Source: DTDR01 sp964505415 (lineage in GTDB: Bacteria > Hydrothermota > Tepidihabitantia > Tepidihabitantales > DTDR01). From it: a stretch of 28,919 nucleotides of DNA. Where the stretch lies: the NCBI GenBank assembly GCA_964505415.1, contig CAZDHW010000019.1, forward strand, positions 1 to 28,919. Reading direction: 5' to 3'. Below the pieces are notes generated by a model. That model made no database searches. It had not been told where the DNA came from and was given only the letters and a program-made list of their open reading frames with translations. Below, one piece after another: positions 8,939-15,074 of this stretch. The first letter of the stretch is position 1; every line of letters begins with the position of its first letter. The translations under genes and the position numbers were made by a program.

Positions 8939-9774
8939 CTAAAAAATTCCCGACAAGCCCGACCCAAAATCGCAATCAATCTAATTAATCTTTGGGCATC
9001 AATAATATTGTCGGTTTGGGTAGTAATTAATCTTCCAGAAACTCTTTTCACATTGGGAAGCAAGGAGATAATATCAGCTTGAATAGTTTCGTTTAAAGCG
9101 ATTTCCAAATTTATTGGTCCTTCTATTTTATAAACTTTTATATTTTCAATTTTTTTTACGGCTAAACTGGCTTTCTCTTCAATCTCTTTTAATGTTCTTT
9201 TTAAGGTTTTGGTAATTGCGGAAAAACGCGAAAGACCAAATTTGGTGATTACCGTTTCTATTCCTGTTGGCAAATTTCTTTTTATATTTTCAATAAGTTT
9301 ATCATCACCGCTGACAAAAATTAAAGGCACATTAAAATAACCAGCAATTGCCGCATTAATTATTGCCTCGCTTACTTTTTGGCCATTGATTTTTATCTCG
9401 TAAATTGTTGCGGAAGCATAGGTATGGTCCATTAAGGCTTTTTCTTCACCGATTTCGCTATGATAACCTAAAAAGAAAGCAGCAGAAAAAGTGTTATCAA
9501 TACCGGTCATCATTCCTAAATCACCAATCCCACCCCGGGCTAAAAGGACATTTTCTGGTAATTCTTCAAAAAGGATATTTAAACCGCTCGCATGAGCATC
9601 GCAGATCAAAACTTCAAAATCTTTACTTGCTAATCCTTTTTCAATCCCTTTCAGTAAGGCATTCACTTCTTCAGTAATAATTTTTCTCAATCTCAAAAAA
9701 TCTTTCTCATATTCTTGCCAAGAGACCGTTCCAGTTATTCCTTCCATATCAACGGAAATATAAAATCTCTTCAT
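8935..9774 (-). CDS. dppA: M55 family D-aminopeptidase (DppA-like)
   Basis: The 279-aa protein matches the DppA/M55 zinc peptidase family, which removes N-terminal D-amino acids from peptides and probably recycles cell-wall-derived D-Ala peptides. Residues matching the family's metal site are visible: D9 and E11 in VDMEG, H61 in CDAHASG, H105 in GYHS and E136 in the VSEA segment, plus the proposed catalytic histidine H117 in MDHTY. No signal peptide is evident, so it should be cytoplasmic, where members form decameric rings. It overlaps folE2 upstream and the ktrB-like gene downstream by four bases each (ATGA), a tightly coupled operon with no obvious metabolic theme. Confidence 0.92.
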   Translation of the reverse strand: MKRFYISVDMEGITGTVSWQEYEKDFLRLRKIITEEVNALLKGIEKGLASKDFEVLICDAHASGLNILFEELPENVLLARGGIGDLGMMTGIDNTFSAAFFLGYHSEIGEEKALMDHTYASATIYEIKINGQKVSEAIINAAIAGYFNVPLIFVSGDDKLIENIKRNLPTGIETVITKFGLSRFSAITKTLKRTLKEIEEKASLAVKKIENIKVYKIEGPINLEIALNETIQADIISLLPNVKRVSGRLITTQTDNIIDAQRLIRLIAILGRACREFFR

Positions 9775-10571
9775 ATTCCTTTAAATTCTTCTTTAGATTT
9801 TTTCTTTTCCTTCTTTTCTAAATAGGCATAGGCATTATGGTTATGGATTGATTCAAAACTTTCGCATTCAATTGAATACCAAGTAATTAAAGGATGGCTT
9901 TCTAATTTTAAAGCCACATCCCGCACAACATCTTCCACAAACCTGGGATTTTCAAAAGCCCTTTCGACCACAAATTTTTCATCCTCCCTTTTTAATAAAG
10001 AATAAATTGGTGAAGAAGTAGAATTTTCAATCAGTTCAATTAAATCTTCTAACCACAAGAAACCTTTAAACCTCACTAAAACTTTTAAAATTGCCCTTTG
10101 ATTATGGGCACCATTTTCTGAAAGTTCCTTAGAACAGGGGCAAACAGTTAAACCCGGAATTTTAACTCCCATAAATAAAGTAATTTTTTCTTCCAAATTG
10201 CCGATAAATTGACATTGATATTCCACCAATCCTCTTTCAAAGCTAACCGGTGCTTTCTTTTCAATAAAATAGGGAAATTCCAGTTCTAAATGGGCAGAGC
10301 GGGCATTCAACCTTTCCTTCATTGTTCTTAAAATTTTGCCGATATTACTTATGGCAATCTCCCGGTGAAAGGAGTTAATAATTTCAATAAATCTTGACAT
10401 ATGGGTAGCACGAAATTCTTTTGGTAAATTGACATACATATTAATTGTAGCTACGGTGTGTTGTTTTTTGTGGGCTTTATCTAAAAGGACGATTGGATAT
10501 TTGAGCCCCTTTATTCCAACCTTATCAATGTCGATGTTACGGAAATCTTTTTCGTTTTGGATATCTTTCAT
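9771..10571 (-). CDS. folE2: GTP cyclohydrolase FolE2 (type IB)
   Basis: FolE2 converts GTP to 7,8-dihydroneopterin triphosphate, the entry step to folate, and feeds 7-deazaguanine pathways in some bacteria. The 266-aa length is typical. Diagnostic segments are VNLPKEFRATHMSRF (about 47-61) and the active-site TVCPCSKELSENGAHNQRA region with C144/C146 and H156. The carboxyl region has SIECESFESIHNHNAYA, also characteristic of the family. Type IB enzymes are metal-flexible and not strictly zinc dependent, unlike FolE. A strong promoter sits immediately before the ATG, leaving at most a few bases of leader, so a folate or zinc riboswitch is ruled out here. It is the first gene of a three-gene operon. 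Confidence 0.95.
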   Translation of the reverse strand: MKDIQNEKDFRNIDIDKVGIKGLKYPIVLLDKAHKKQHTVATINMYVNLPKEFRATHMSRFIEIINSFHREIAISNIGKILRTMKERLNARSAHLELEFPYFIEKKAPVSFERGLVEYQCQFIGNLEEKITLFMGVKIPGLTVCPCSKELSENGAHNQRAILKVLVRFKGFLWLEDLIELIENSTSSPIYSLLKREDEKFVVERAFENPRFVEDVVRDVALKLESHPLITWYSIECESFESIHNHNAYAYLEKKEKKKSKEEFKGI

Positions 10572-10581
10572 AAATAAAAAT

Positions 10582-10610
10582 ATTATAGGTTTTTAAAAAG
10601 ATAAAGTCAA
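10582..10610 (-). promoter_or_regulatory. Sigma70-type promoter for folE2 operon, near-leaderless
   Basis: On the minus strand TTGACT (10605-10610) and TATAAT (10582-10587) are spaced by 17 bp. The -10 ends 10 bases before the folE2 ATG, so the predicted mRNA starts about 3-4 bases upstream of the start codon. No Shine-Dalgarno is present. Its -35 box lies one base from that of the divergent ligase promoter. Confidence 0.75.
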
Positions 10611-10611
10611 A

Positions 10612-10640
10612 TTGAAATCGGTAAATTTTCTTTTTAAAAT
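10612..10640 (+). promoter_or_regulatory. Sigma70-type promoter for mini-ligase/mini-PolX operon, leaderless
   Basis: TTGAAA (10612-10617) and TAAAAT (10635-10640) are 17 bp apart. Only five bases separate the -10 from the ATG at 10646, so transcription should begin at or next to the start codon. No Shine-Dalgarno is possible. It is arranged back to back with the folE2 promoter. Confidence 0.72.
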
Positions 10641-10645
10641 TTTTT

Positions 10646-11224
10646 ATGGAACTTACCGGCCCAGTTTGGTTGATGCAGCCCATTCCTTATTTTGATGAAG
10701 AGCTGGTTTTGGAAGAGTGGCTCTACGAACCAAAGATAGATGGTTGGCGGTTGCAAATAATAAAATATCCAAATGGTAAAGTTGAATTTTGGGGAAGAAG
10801 GTTAGAGAAGAAACCCAATTGGACAGAAAAGTTAGCTTACTTAACAAAATATTTAAAAAAGTTAGAAAAAGGAACTTTGTTAGATTGTGAACTTTATACC
10901 AATGAAGGCCGAAATAAAATTCCTTCGCTTTTCACCAAAAATTTTACCTGCCAGCCAATTATCTATGTTTTTGATATTATCTTTTATCAAAATAGATTTG
11001 TGGGCAATTTGCCCTTAAAAGAACGAAAGGAGTTATTAAAAACCTTGCCTTTAGAAAAACCCTTTTATTTGATTTTGGGAAAGGAATTAAAAGATATAAA
11101 ACTGGCTTACGAAGAGGCAATAAGAGGTGGAAACGAAGGTATTATTATTAAAAAACTTTCTTCTTCCTATCAGATTTCTTCCGATGGTCCAATGGCTACA
11201 GAGAATTGGCGAAAGATAAAATAA
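10646..11224 (+). CDS. Minimal ATP-dependent DNA ligase (adenylation domain only)
   Basis: This 192-aa protein is essentially the nucleotidyltransferase domain of an ATP-dependent DNA ligase. The ligase motifs appear in order: motif I KIDGWR with the AMP-accepting lysine K30, a GRRLEKKPN segment at the motif Ia position, motif III LDCEL (E82), motif IIIa YVFDIIF (D110), motif IV EGIIIKK (E164) and motif V WRKIK (K190, K192) at the extreme C-terminus. There is no N-terminal DNA-binding domain and no OB-fold with motif VI, so it is far shorter than Chlorella virus ligase (298 aa) or LigE types. It has a leaderless promoter. Its stop overlaps the PolX start (TAATG). DNA rather than RNA end-joining is inferred from motif style and the partner gene. 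Confidence 0.82.
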   Translation: MELTGPVWLMQPIPYFDEELVLEEWLYEPKIDGWRLQIIKYPNGKVEFWGRRLEKKPNWTEKLAYLTKYLKKLEKGTLLDCELYTNEGRNKIPSLFTKNFTCQPIIYVFDIIFYQNRFVGNLPLKERKELLKTLPLEKPFYLILGKELKDIKLAYEEAIRGGNEGIIIKKLSSSYQISSDGPMATENWRKIK

Positions 11225-11706
11225 TGGCAAAAATAAAAGAAAGGATTCCTTATAAAGAAGCCGAAAAAATAGTAAAGATAATTGAAGAAAAATTGTCAGG
11301 TATCAAGTTTGGTATCTATGGTTCTTTTATTAGAAAAGAGGAGACGATTGGTGATTTAGATCTGCTTGTTTACGAAAAAGATTTAGAAAAAGTGAGAGCG
11401 CTTTTAAAGGAGCTCCCTTTTTATCAAAGGATAGAAATTTATTCTTTGGCAGAAGAATATAGAGATGCTTGGGAAAGTTTTGCTTTATATTTAATTGGTA
11501 GCGGAAAATTTAATGTTTGGTTAAGAGGTATTGCTAAAAGGCGTGGTTATCTTTTAAACCAATACGGACTTTTTAATCGGGAAGAGGGTAATTTGGTAAC
11601 TACCAAAGAGAAAGAAATCTTTAAAATTCTTAAAATTGAATTCATTCCTTATGAGAAAAGAAAAGCCCTTTATAGCCAAGAATGGAGGAGTTATCTAAAG
11701 AAATAG
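11224..11706 (+). CDS. Minimal family X DNA polymerase (palm and thumb only)
   Basis: At 160 aa this looks like a DNA polymerase beta-like enzyme cut down to the palm and thumb. The palm has GSFIR (G33, S34, R37) and GDLDLL with metal-binding D44 and D46, matching GSFRRGAESSGDMDVLL of Pol beta. The third carboxylate, normally Asp in a (I/V)D(I/L)R strand, is E71 in RIEI. The thumb has YLIGSGKFNVWLR (compare YFTGSDIFN; N97 and R101 match base-contacting positions), then LLNQYGLF and a T-KEKEIFKIL--EFIP ending typical of bacterial PolX. The 8-kDa lyase/HhH domain and the C-terminal PHP nuclease are absent. ASFV Pol X (174 aa) has a similar architecture. A TTG 18 bases upstream (11206) is in frame, but the ATG overlapping the ligase stop is preferred. 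Confidence 0.83.
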   Translation: MAKIKERIPYKEAEKIVKIIEEKLSGIKFGIYGSFIRKEETIGDLDLLVYEKDLEKVRALLKELPFYQRIEIYSLAEEYRDAWESFALYLIGSGKFNVWLRGIAKRRGYLLNQYGLFNREEGNLVTTKEKEIFKILKIEFIPYEKRKALYSQEWRSYLKK

Positions 11707-11707
11707 A

Positions 11708-11736
11708 TTGACAAAATAAAAAATATTTTATATTCT
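11708..11736 (+). promoter_or_regulatory. Sigma70-type promoter for the 165-aa protein, leaderless
   Basis: A perfect TTGACA (11708-11713), starting two bases after the PolX stop, and TATTCT (11731-11736) are spaced by 17 bp. Five bases separate the -10 from the ATG at 11742. This gives the third gene its own transcription start, although readthrough from the ligase promoter remains possible because no terminator lies between. Confidence 0.68.
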
Positions 11737-11741
11737 TTAAT

Positions 11742-12239
11742 ATGGTTGGGCGCTTTCAGGTAATGGCAGTTTTACAGGCAGCCCGGGCTTATCTTTTAGG
11801 ATTACCTTTGGAGAGTGCTAAAAGTTGGGGGCTTAATCGGGCGATATTTTACGCCGCCGCTAAAAAGGGTTTTCTAAAAATGAGAGCTAAGCCTCAAAAA
11901 CCACCAGCTTTTAAAATTGCTTTGCCGAAAGAGAAATTGGAAGCCGTGAAAAAATCTTTTAGAATTTTTCATTTGGGTGATGAAATGGCTTATGCAGTTG
12001 AAATTGATGGTAAACTTTATTTTACCATTGGGGATGAAGTTCAAAAGGAAGAAGATTTTGAGAAACAGGTAGAAAGAAGGTTTGGAAAAAATTTTCAAAA
12101 AGCTTTTGACGAAGCAATTGCGATATTGAAAAAATATGATAAAGGAATTTTATCTTCCCAAAGATATTTTTACGAAACGGTTTATAAACCTCGCAGAGAT
12201 GAGTTGGCCAAAAAATGGAGTGAGTTGGCAAAAGAGTAG
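11742..12239 (+). CDS. Unrecognised 165-aa protein next to the mini-ligase/PolX pair
   Basis: I do not recognise this family. Residues 1-50 look helical and mildly basic (AVLQAARAYLLGLPLESAK, then AIFYAAAKKGFLKMRAK), compatible with a small helical DNA- or protein-binding domain. A proline-rich linker (KPQKPPAFK) follows, then a short beta-containing segment (MAYAVEIDGKLYFTIG) and a long charged helical tail ending KPRRDELAKKWSELAKE. There is no signal peptide or membrane segment. It has its own leaderless promoter 35 bp after the PolX gene and the same orientation, so a link to DNA end processing is possible but is guilt by association only. Its stop abuts the stop of the opposing patatin gene. 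Confidence 0.75.
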   Translation: MVGRFQVMAVLQAARAYLLGLPLESAKSWGLNRAIFYAAAKKGFLKMRAKPQKPPAFKIALPKEKLEAVKKSFRIFHLGDEMAYAVEIDGKLYFTIGDEVQKEEDFEKQVERRFGKNFQKAFDEAIAILKKYDKGILSSQRYFYETVYKPRRDELAKKWSELAKE

Positions 12240-14378
12240 TTATTTCCGATAACGGAATTCTTGACCAATACTTGTCAAAAGCAAAAATCTTCTTTTTTTT
12301 GTTTTTCCCATTCCCAAAATAAATCTTAATGGTCCCAGAGGGGAAGTGGTTTTTAAACCAACACCCGCTCCCCAGTAAAAAGTCTTTTTAGCTTCTAAAA
12401 AGTTTGCCAGATTGGTAGTTAAGGATAAATATAAAGGATAATTATCTGAACGGAAGAGATTTAAAATTTTAATATCAGTACCTATGGCTAAAATCGCCTT
12501 ATTTTTGGTAGTAAATTCTTCTTTTTTAAAACCAATAAAATCTTCACCGCCGGTATAAAAATATTCGGCAAAGTTTGGCTTTAAAAAATTGAAACCTAAA
12601 TTTAATTGATAGTAAAAAAGAAGAAAGCTATAAAGCGGAATAACTTTTTTGTAATCAAATTCCCATTTCAAAAAATTGTTAGTAGCTTTTAATTTTTTGG
12701 TACTTAGTAAGAAATTGATTTTTAAATTTGTCCCTTTAGTTGGTAGAAAGGGGTTATTATAATTATTAAATTCTAATTTAAAAGTAGGACCAACTGTTAA
12801 TTCGCTTTTGGGAAAAGAATCACTAAAAGGTATTTCGTAAAAAGTCTTTTCCAATTTTAAACCAAAATTAAAAAAGGCATTTTTCCCTAAAATATAACCG
12901 ATTTCGGAAAGGGCACCAAGATACTTAATGAGATAATTTCCTTGCCAATTATTATTTTCGAAATAATTTCGGTTAATTGTGCCGTAAAAACCATCTAACC
13001 GATAACCAAAGGGAAATTGTAGAAATCTTGTTCCCACAATGCCGAAACGAATTTCGTTAGGATTTCCTAAATTAAAAGCCGTTCTTAAACTGGCACCAAA
13101 ACCAAAAATATTATTTTCGCCAATTTCGCCACCAAAAACCACATTGTCATAGAGATCGTAGCGAAGTCCCAAAGAATAAAAACCAAAAGGTTTTTCTTTT
13201 AACTCAAAAATTACTTCGCAACTTTCGTAGTGAAAAAGTTTTAAGCGGTAGTCAACTTCTTCAAAAAGGTTAGTATGAAAAAGATAAAATAGGTCATTAA
13301 TAAGATTTTCCCAATTTAGTTGTTTATTGATGGCGGTTTTTAATCTTCCTTTAAATAAAGAAGGCTTGGTTCTTTTTAATCCTTCGTAACGGATTTGGCG
13401 AACAATTGGTAGATTTCTTTTTCTTATGGGTTTCTTGGGGTTGACTAAATTTTTTCCTGCCAATTTTTCTTTAATAATTGGCAAAACTTTTAGGGCCGCA
13501 CTTTCTCCAACCGCAATTAATTCCTTCACTTTCGGAAAGTCAGAATGGGAAAATCTTTCTACATTTGGTTCAATAAGGATGTCTGCCAAATCTTTCTCTT
13601 TTTCTAAATCTTCTTCGGTAACAATATCAATGCTTCGAGAAACAATATCAATGAGATTGCCGCCGATTTCTTTCGCCTTCTTTTTTGTGACCACGGCAAT
13701 AATAAAATCAGGTTTAAACTCTAAAAGAGCGCTTACCGGGAGATATTCTTTTACACCACCGTCAACATATTCTTCACCGTCAATAACTTTTGGCGGAAAG
13801 ACACCAGGAATAGCAATACTGGCTCTAATGGCTTTGGTTAATCTTCCTTTTCTTAAAGCCACTTTTTCACCCGTCCGAAGATTAACCGCGATTGCTCGAT
13901 AGGGAATAGGTAAACTATCAAAATCATAAGCGGTATTATATTCAATAGGCGCCAGTAATTTATTTAAAAGAAATTCAACATTTTGTAAAGAAATAAGACC
14001 GCTCGGGAGATAGGGGAGAAAATTACGGTGATAAAAATTTAGAAAATACCGACTTTTCAATTGTCTTTCAGGAAGATATTGAACACCAAAAGGAACATCG
14101 CCCGAAAAAAGTTCTTGCCAATTTGCCTCTAAAGCAATACTTTCAATTTGGTTTGCTGAATAACCAGCAGCATAAGCACCGCCGATTAATGAGCCCATAC
14201 TATTACCAGTAATAAAAGCTATCGGAATTTTTTCTCTTTCTAACACCTTTAAAACGCCGATATGGGCTAGCCCTAAGGCAGCACCTCCGGAAAGGGCTAA
14301 ACCAATTTTGAAAGTATCGTTTTCTTGGGAATAAAGCCCAAAGAATAAAATAATAAGAATAAACAATTTTTTAACCAC
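12240..14378 (-). CDS. Patatin-like phospholipase with POTRA and BamA-type barrel (PlpD-like)
   Basis: This protein of about 712 aa combines a signal peptide, an N-terminal patatin domain and a C-terminal outer membrane beta-barrel, as in PlpD-type (type Vd secretion) proteins. The patatin domain shows the oxyanion SGGAALGLAHIG motif, the nucleophile elbow GNSMG (Ser60) and the dyad aspartate in VDGG (about D206). A POTRA-like segment follows (IVRQIRYEGLKRT to FELKEKPFG), and the C-terminal ~320 residues are aromatic-rich alternating strands. Expected activity is phospholipase A1/A2 at or outside the outer membrane. I chose the GTG at 14378: it lies five bases after the -10, the spacing used by neighbouring leaderless genes. 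A TTG one codon earlier (14381) is also open. Confidence 0.9.
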   Translation of the reverse strand: MVKKLFILIILFFGLYSQENDTFKIGLALSGGAALGLAHIGVLKVLEREKIPIAFITGNSMGSLIGGAYAAGYSANQIESIALEANWQELFSGDVPFGVQYLPERQLKSRYFLNFYHRNFLPYLPSGLISLQNVEFLLNKLLAPIEYNTAYDFDSLPIPYRAIAVNLRTGEKVALRKGRLTKAIRASIAIPGVFPPKVIDGEEYVDGGVKEYLPVSALLEFKPDFIIAVVTKKKAKEIGGNLIDIVSRSIDIVTEEDLEKEKDLADILIEPNVERFSHSDFPKVKELIAVGESAALKVLPIIKEKLAGKNLVNPKKPIRKRNLPIVRQIRYEGLKRTKPSLFKGRLKTAINKQLNWENLINDLFYLFHTNLFEEVDYRLKLFHYESCEVIFELKEKPFGFYSLGLRYDLYDNVVFGGEIGENNIFGFGASLRTAFNLGNPNEIRFGIVGTRFLQFPFGYRLDGFYGTINRNYFENNNWQGNYLIKYLGALSEIGYILGKNAFFNFGLKLEKTFYEIPFSDSFPKSELTVGPTFKLEFNNYNNPFLPTKGTNLKINFLLSTKKLKATNNFLKWEFDYKKVIPLYSFLLFYYQLNLGFNFLKPNFAEYFYTGGEDFIGFKKEEFTTKNKAILAIGTDIKILNLFRSDNYPLYLSLTTNLANFLEAKKTFYWGAGVGLKTTSPLGPLRFILGMGKTKKRRFLLLTSIGQEFRYRK

Positions 14379-14383
14379 CAAAA

Positions 14384-14411
14384 ATTATAAATAAAAAATT
14401 TCAAAATTCAA
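14384..14411 (-). promoter_or_regulatory. Sigma70-type promoter for patatin/BamA gene, leaderless
   Basis: On the minus strand TTGAAT (14406-14411) and TATAAT (14384-14389) are 16 bp apart. The -10 ends five bases before the GTG codon, which supports a leaderless GTG start. Its -35 is three bases from the -35 of the divergent SBBP-protein promoter. Confidence 0.68.
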
Positions 14412-14414
14412 ATA

Positions 14415-14442
14415 TTGACAAAATAAAAAAAATTTTTAATCT
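14415..14442 (+). promoter_or_regulatory. Sigma70-type promoter for SBBP-repeat secreted protein
   Basis: A perfect TTGACA (14415-14420) is followed after 16 bp by TAATCT (14437-14442). Unlike most promoters here it leaves a leader of about 30 bases that carries an AGAGGAGG Shine-Dalgarno (14465-14472) before the ATG. The -10 assignment is less certain than the -35. Confidence 0.55.
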
Positions 14443-14478
14443 TTTATAAAGGAAAGAAATAATTAGAGGAGGCCAAAA

Positions 14479-15043
14479 ATGAGATTTTTATCAATTTTAT
14501 TAATGATTTTAATAAATGTTGTTTTTTCTCAGAATGTTCGTTGGCTTTATACTTATAATCGTTCCCAATATGATTCGGCAAAGGCAATTGTTCAAGATAT
14601 TAATGGTAACCTTTATATTGCCGGTAGCGACGGTGATTTTTTGGTAATCAGTTTGACCCCTAATGGNNNNNNNNNNNNNNNNNNNNNNNNNNNNNNNNNN
14701 NNNNNNNNNNNNNNNNNNNNNNNNNNNNNNNNNNNNNNNNNNNNNNNNNNNNNNNNNNNNNNNNNNGGATAATAATCTTTATATTACTGGTTATGTAACC
14801 AATAATGGAGCTGGAACAGATATTATCGTAATTAGTCTATTACCACAGGTAGAAATTAAAGAGAAAGATATTTTAGGTGAGTTAAAAATTAATAATTTTA
14901 ATCTTTCTCAATTAGCAAATGTCGCTATTTATGATCCGGCAGGAAAAAAAGTTCTTCCCAATAATTTGAATTCTGGTATTTATTTTCTAAAAATTAAAAA
15001 AGGAAAGAAATCCATAATAAAAAAGGTAAACATCTTAAAATAA
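14479..15043 (+). CDS. Secreted SBBP/beta-propeller repeat protein with T9SS-like tail, interrupted by assembly gap
   Basis: The gene starts with a clear signal peptide (about residues 1-17, ending VVFSQ) and a strong Shine-Dalgarno. A repeat unit resembling the seven-bladed SBBP repeat follows (AKAIVQDINGNLYIAGSDGDFLVISL), then 100 Ns (14667-14766), then a second copy (DNNLYITGYVTNNGAGTDIIVISL). The C-terminus has the pattern of a type A type-IX-secretion sorting domain: VAIYDPAGKKV, NLNSGIYFLKI, then a lysine-rich terminal strand. The two sides of the gap are in different reading frames as written, but because the N run is a placeholder this is not evidence for a frameshift. True length is unknown; many tandem repeats may be missing. 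Probable role is a surface or extracellular protein. Confidence 0.75.
14667..14766. other. Assembly gap (100 N)
   Basis: A run of exactly 100 N inside the SBBP-repeat gene. The round number indicates a scaffolding placeholder of unknown true size, probably caused by tandem coding repeats. Confidence 0.98.
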
Positions 15044-15064
15044 TTATTATATAATTCATATAAT
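15035..15064 (+). promoter_or_regulatory. Possible promoter for full-length DNA ligase, near-leaderless
   Basis: Two TATAAT boxes occur (15050-15055 and 15059-15064). The second ends 10 bases before the ATG at 15075; a weak -35 TTAAAA (15035-15040) lies 18 bp upstream of it. No Shine-Dalgarno precedes the gene, which fits a near-leaderless start, though readthrough from the upstream gene is possible. Confidence 0.5.
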
Positions 15065-15074
15065 TTAGTTGAAA

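Noticed and set aside
10572..10645. Riboswitch upstream of folE2
   Set aside because: Only 74 bp separate the divergent genes and both promoters fill the space; the predicted folE2 leader is a few bases long.
11224..11706. MNT-type antitoxin nucleotidyltransferase as identity of the short polymerase-like protein
   Set aside because: The GSxxR and DxD motifs are shared, but the downstream YLIGSGKFN, NQYGLF and EIF--EFIP segments are the thumb of family X polymerases, which MNT proteins lack.
14663..15043. Apparent frameshift between the two halves of the SBBP-repeat gene
   Set aside because: The 100-N run has arbitrary length, so frame cannot be compared across it.
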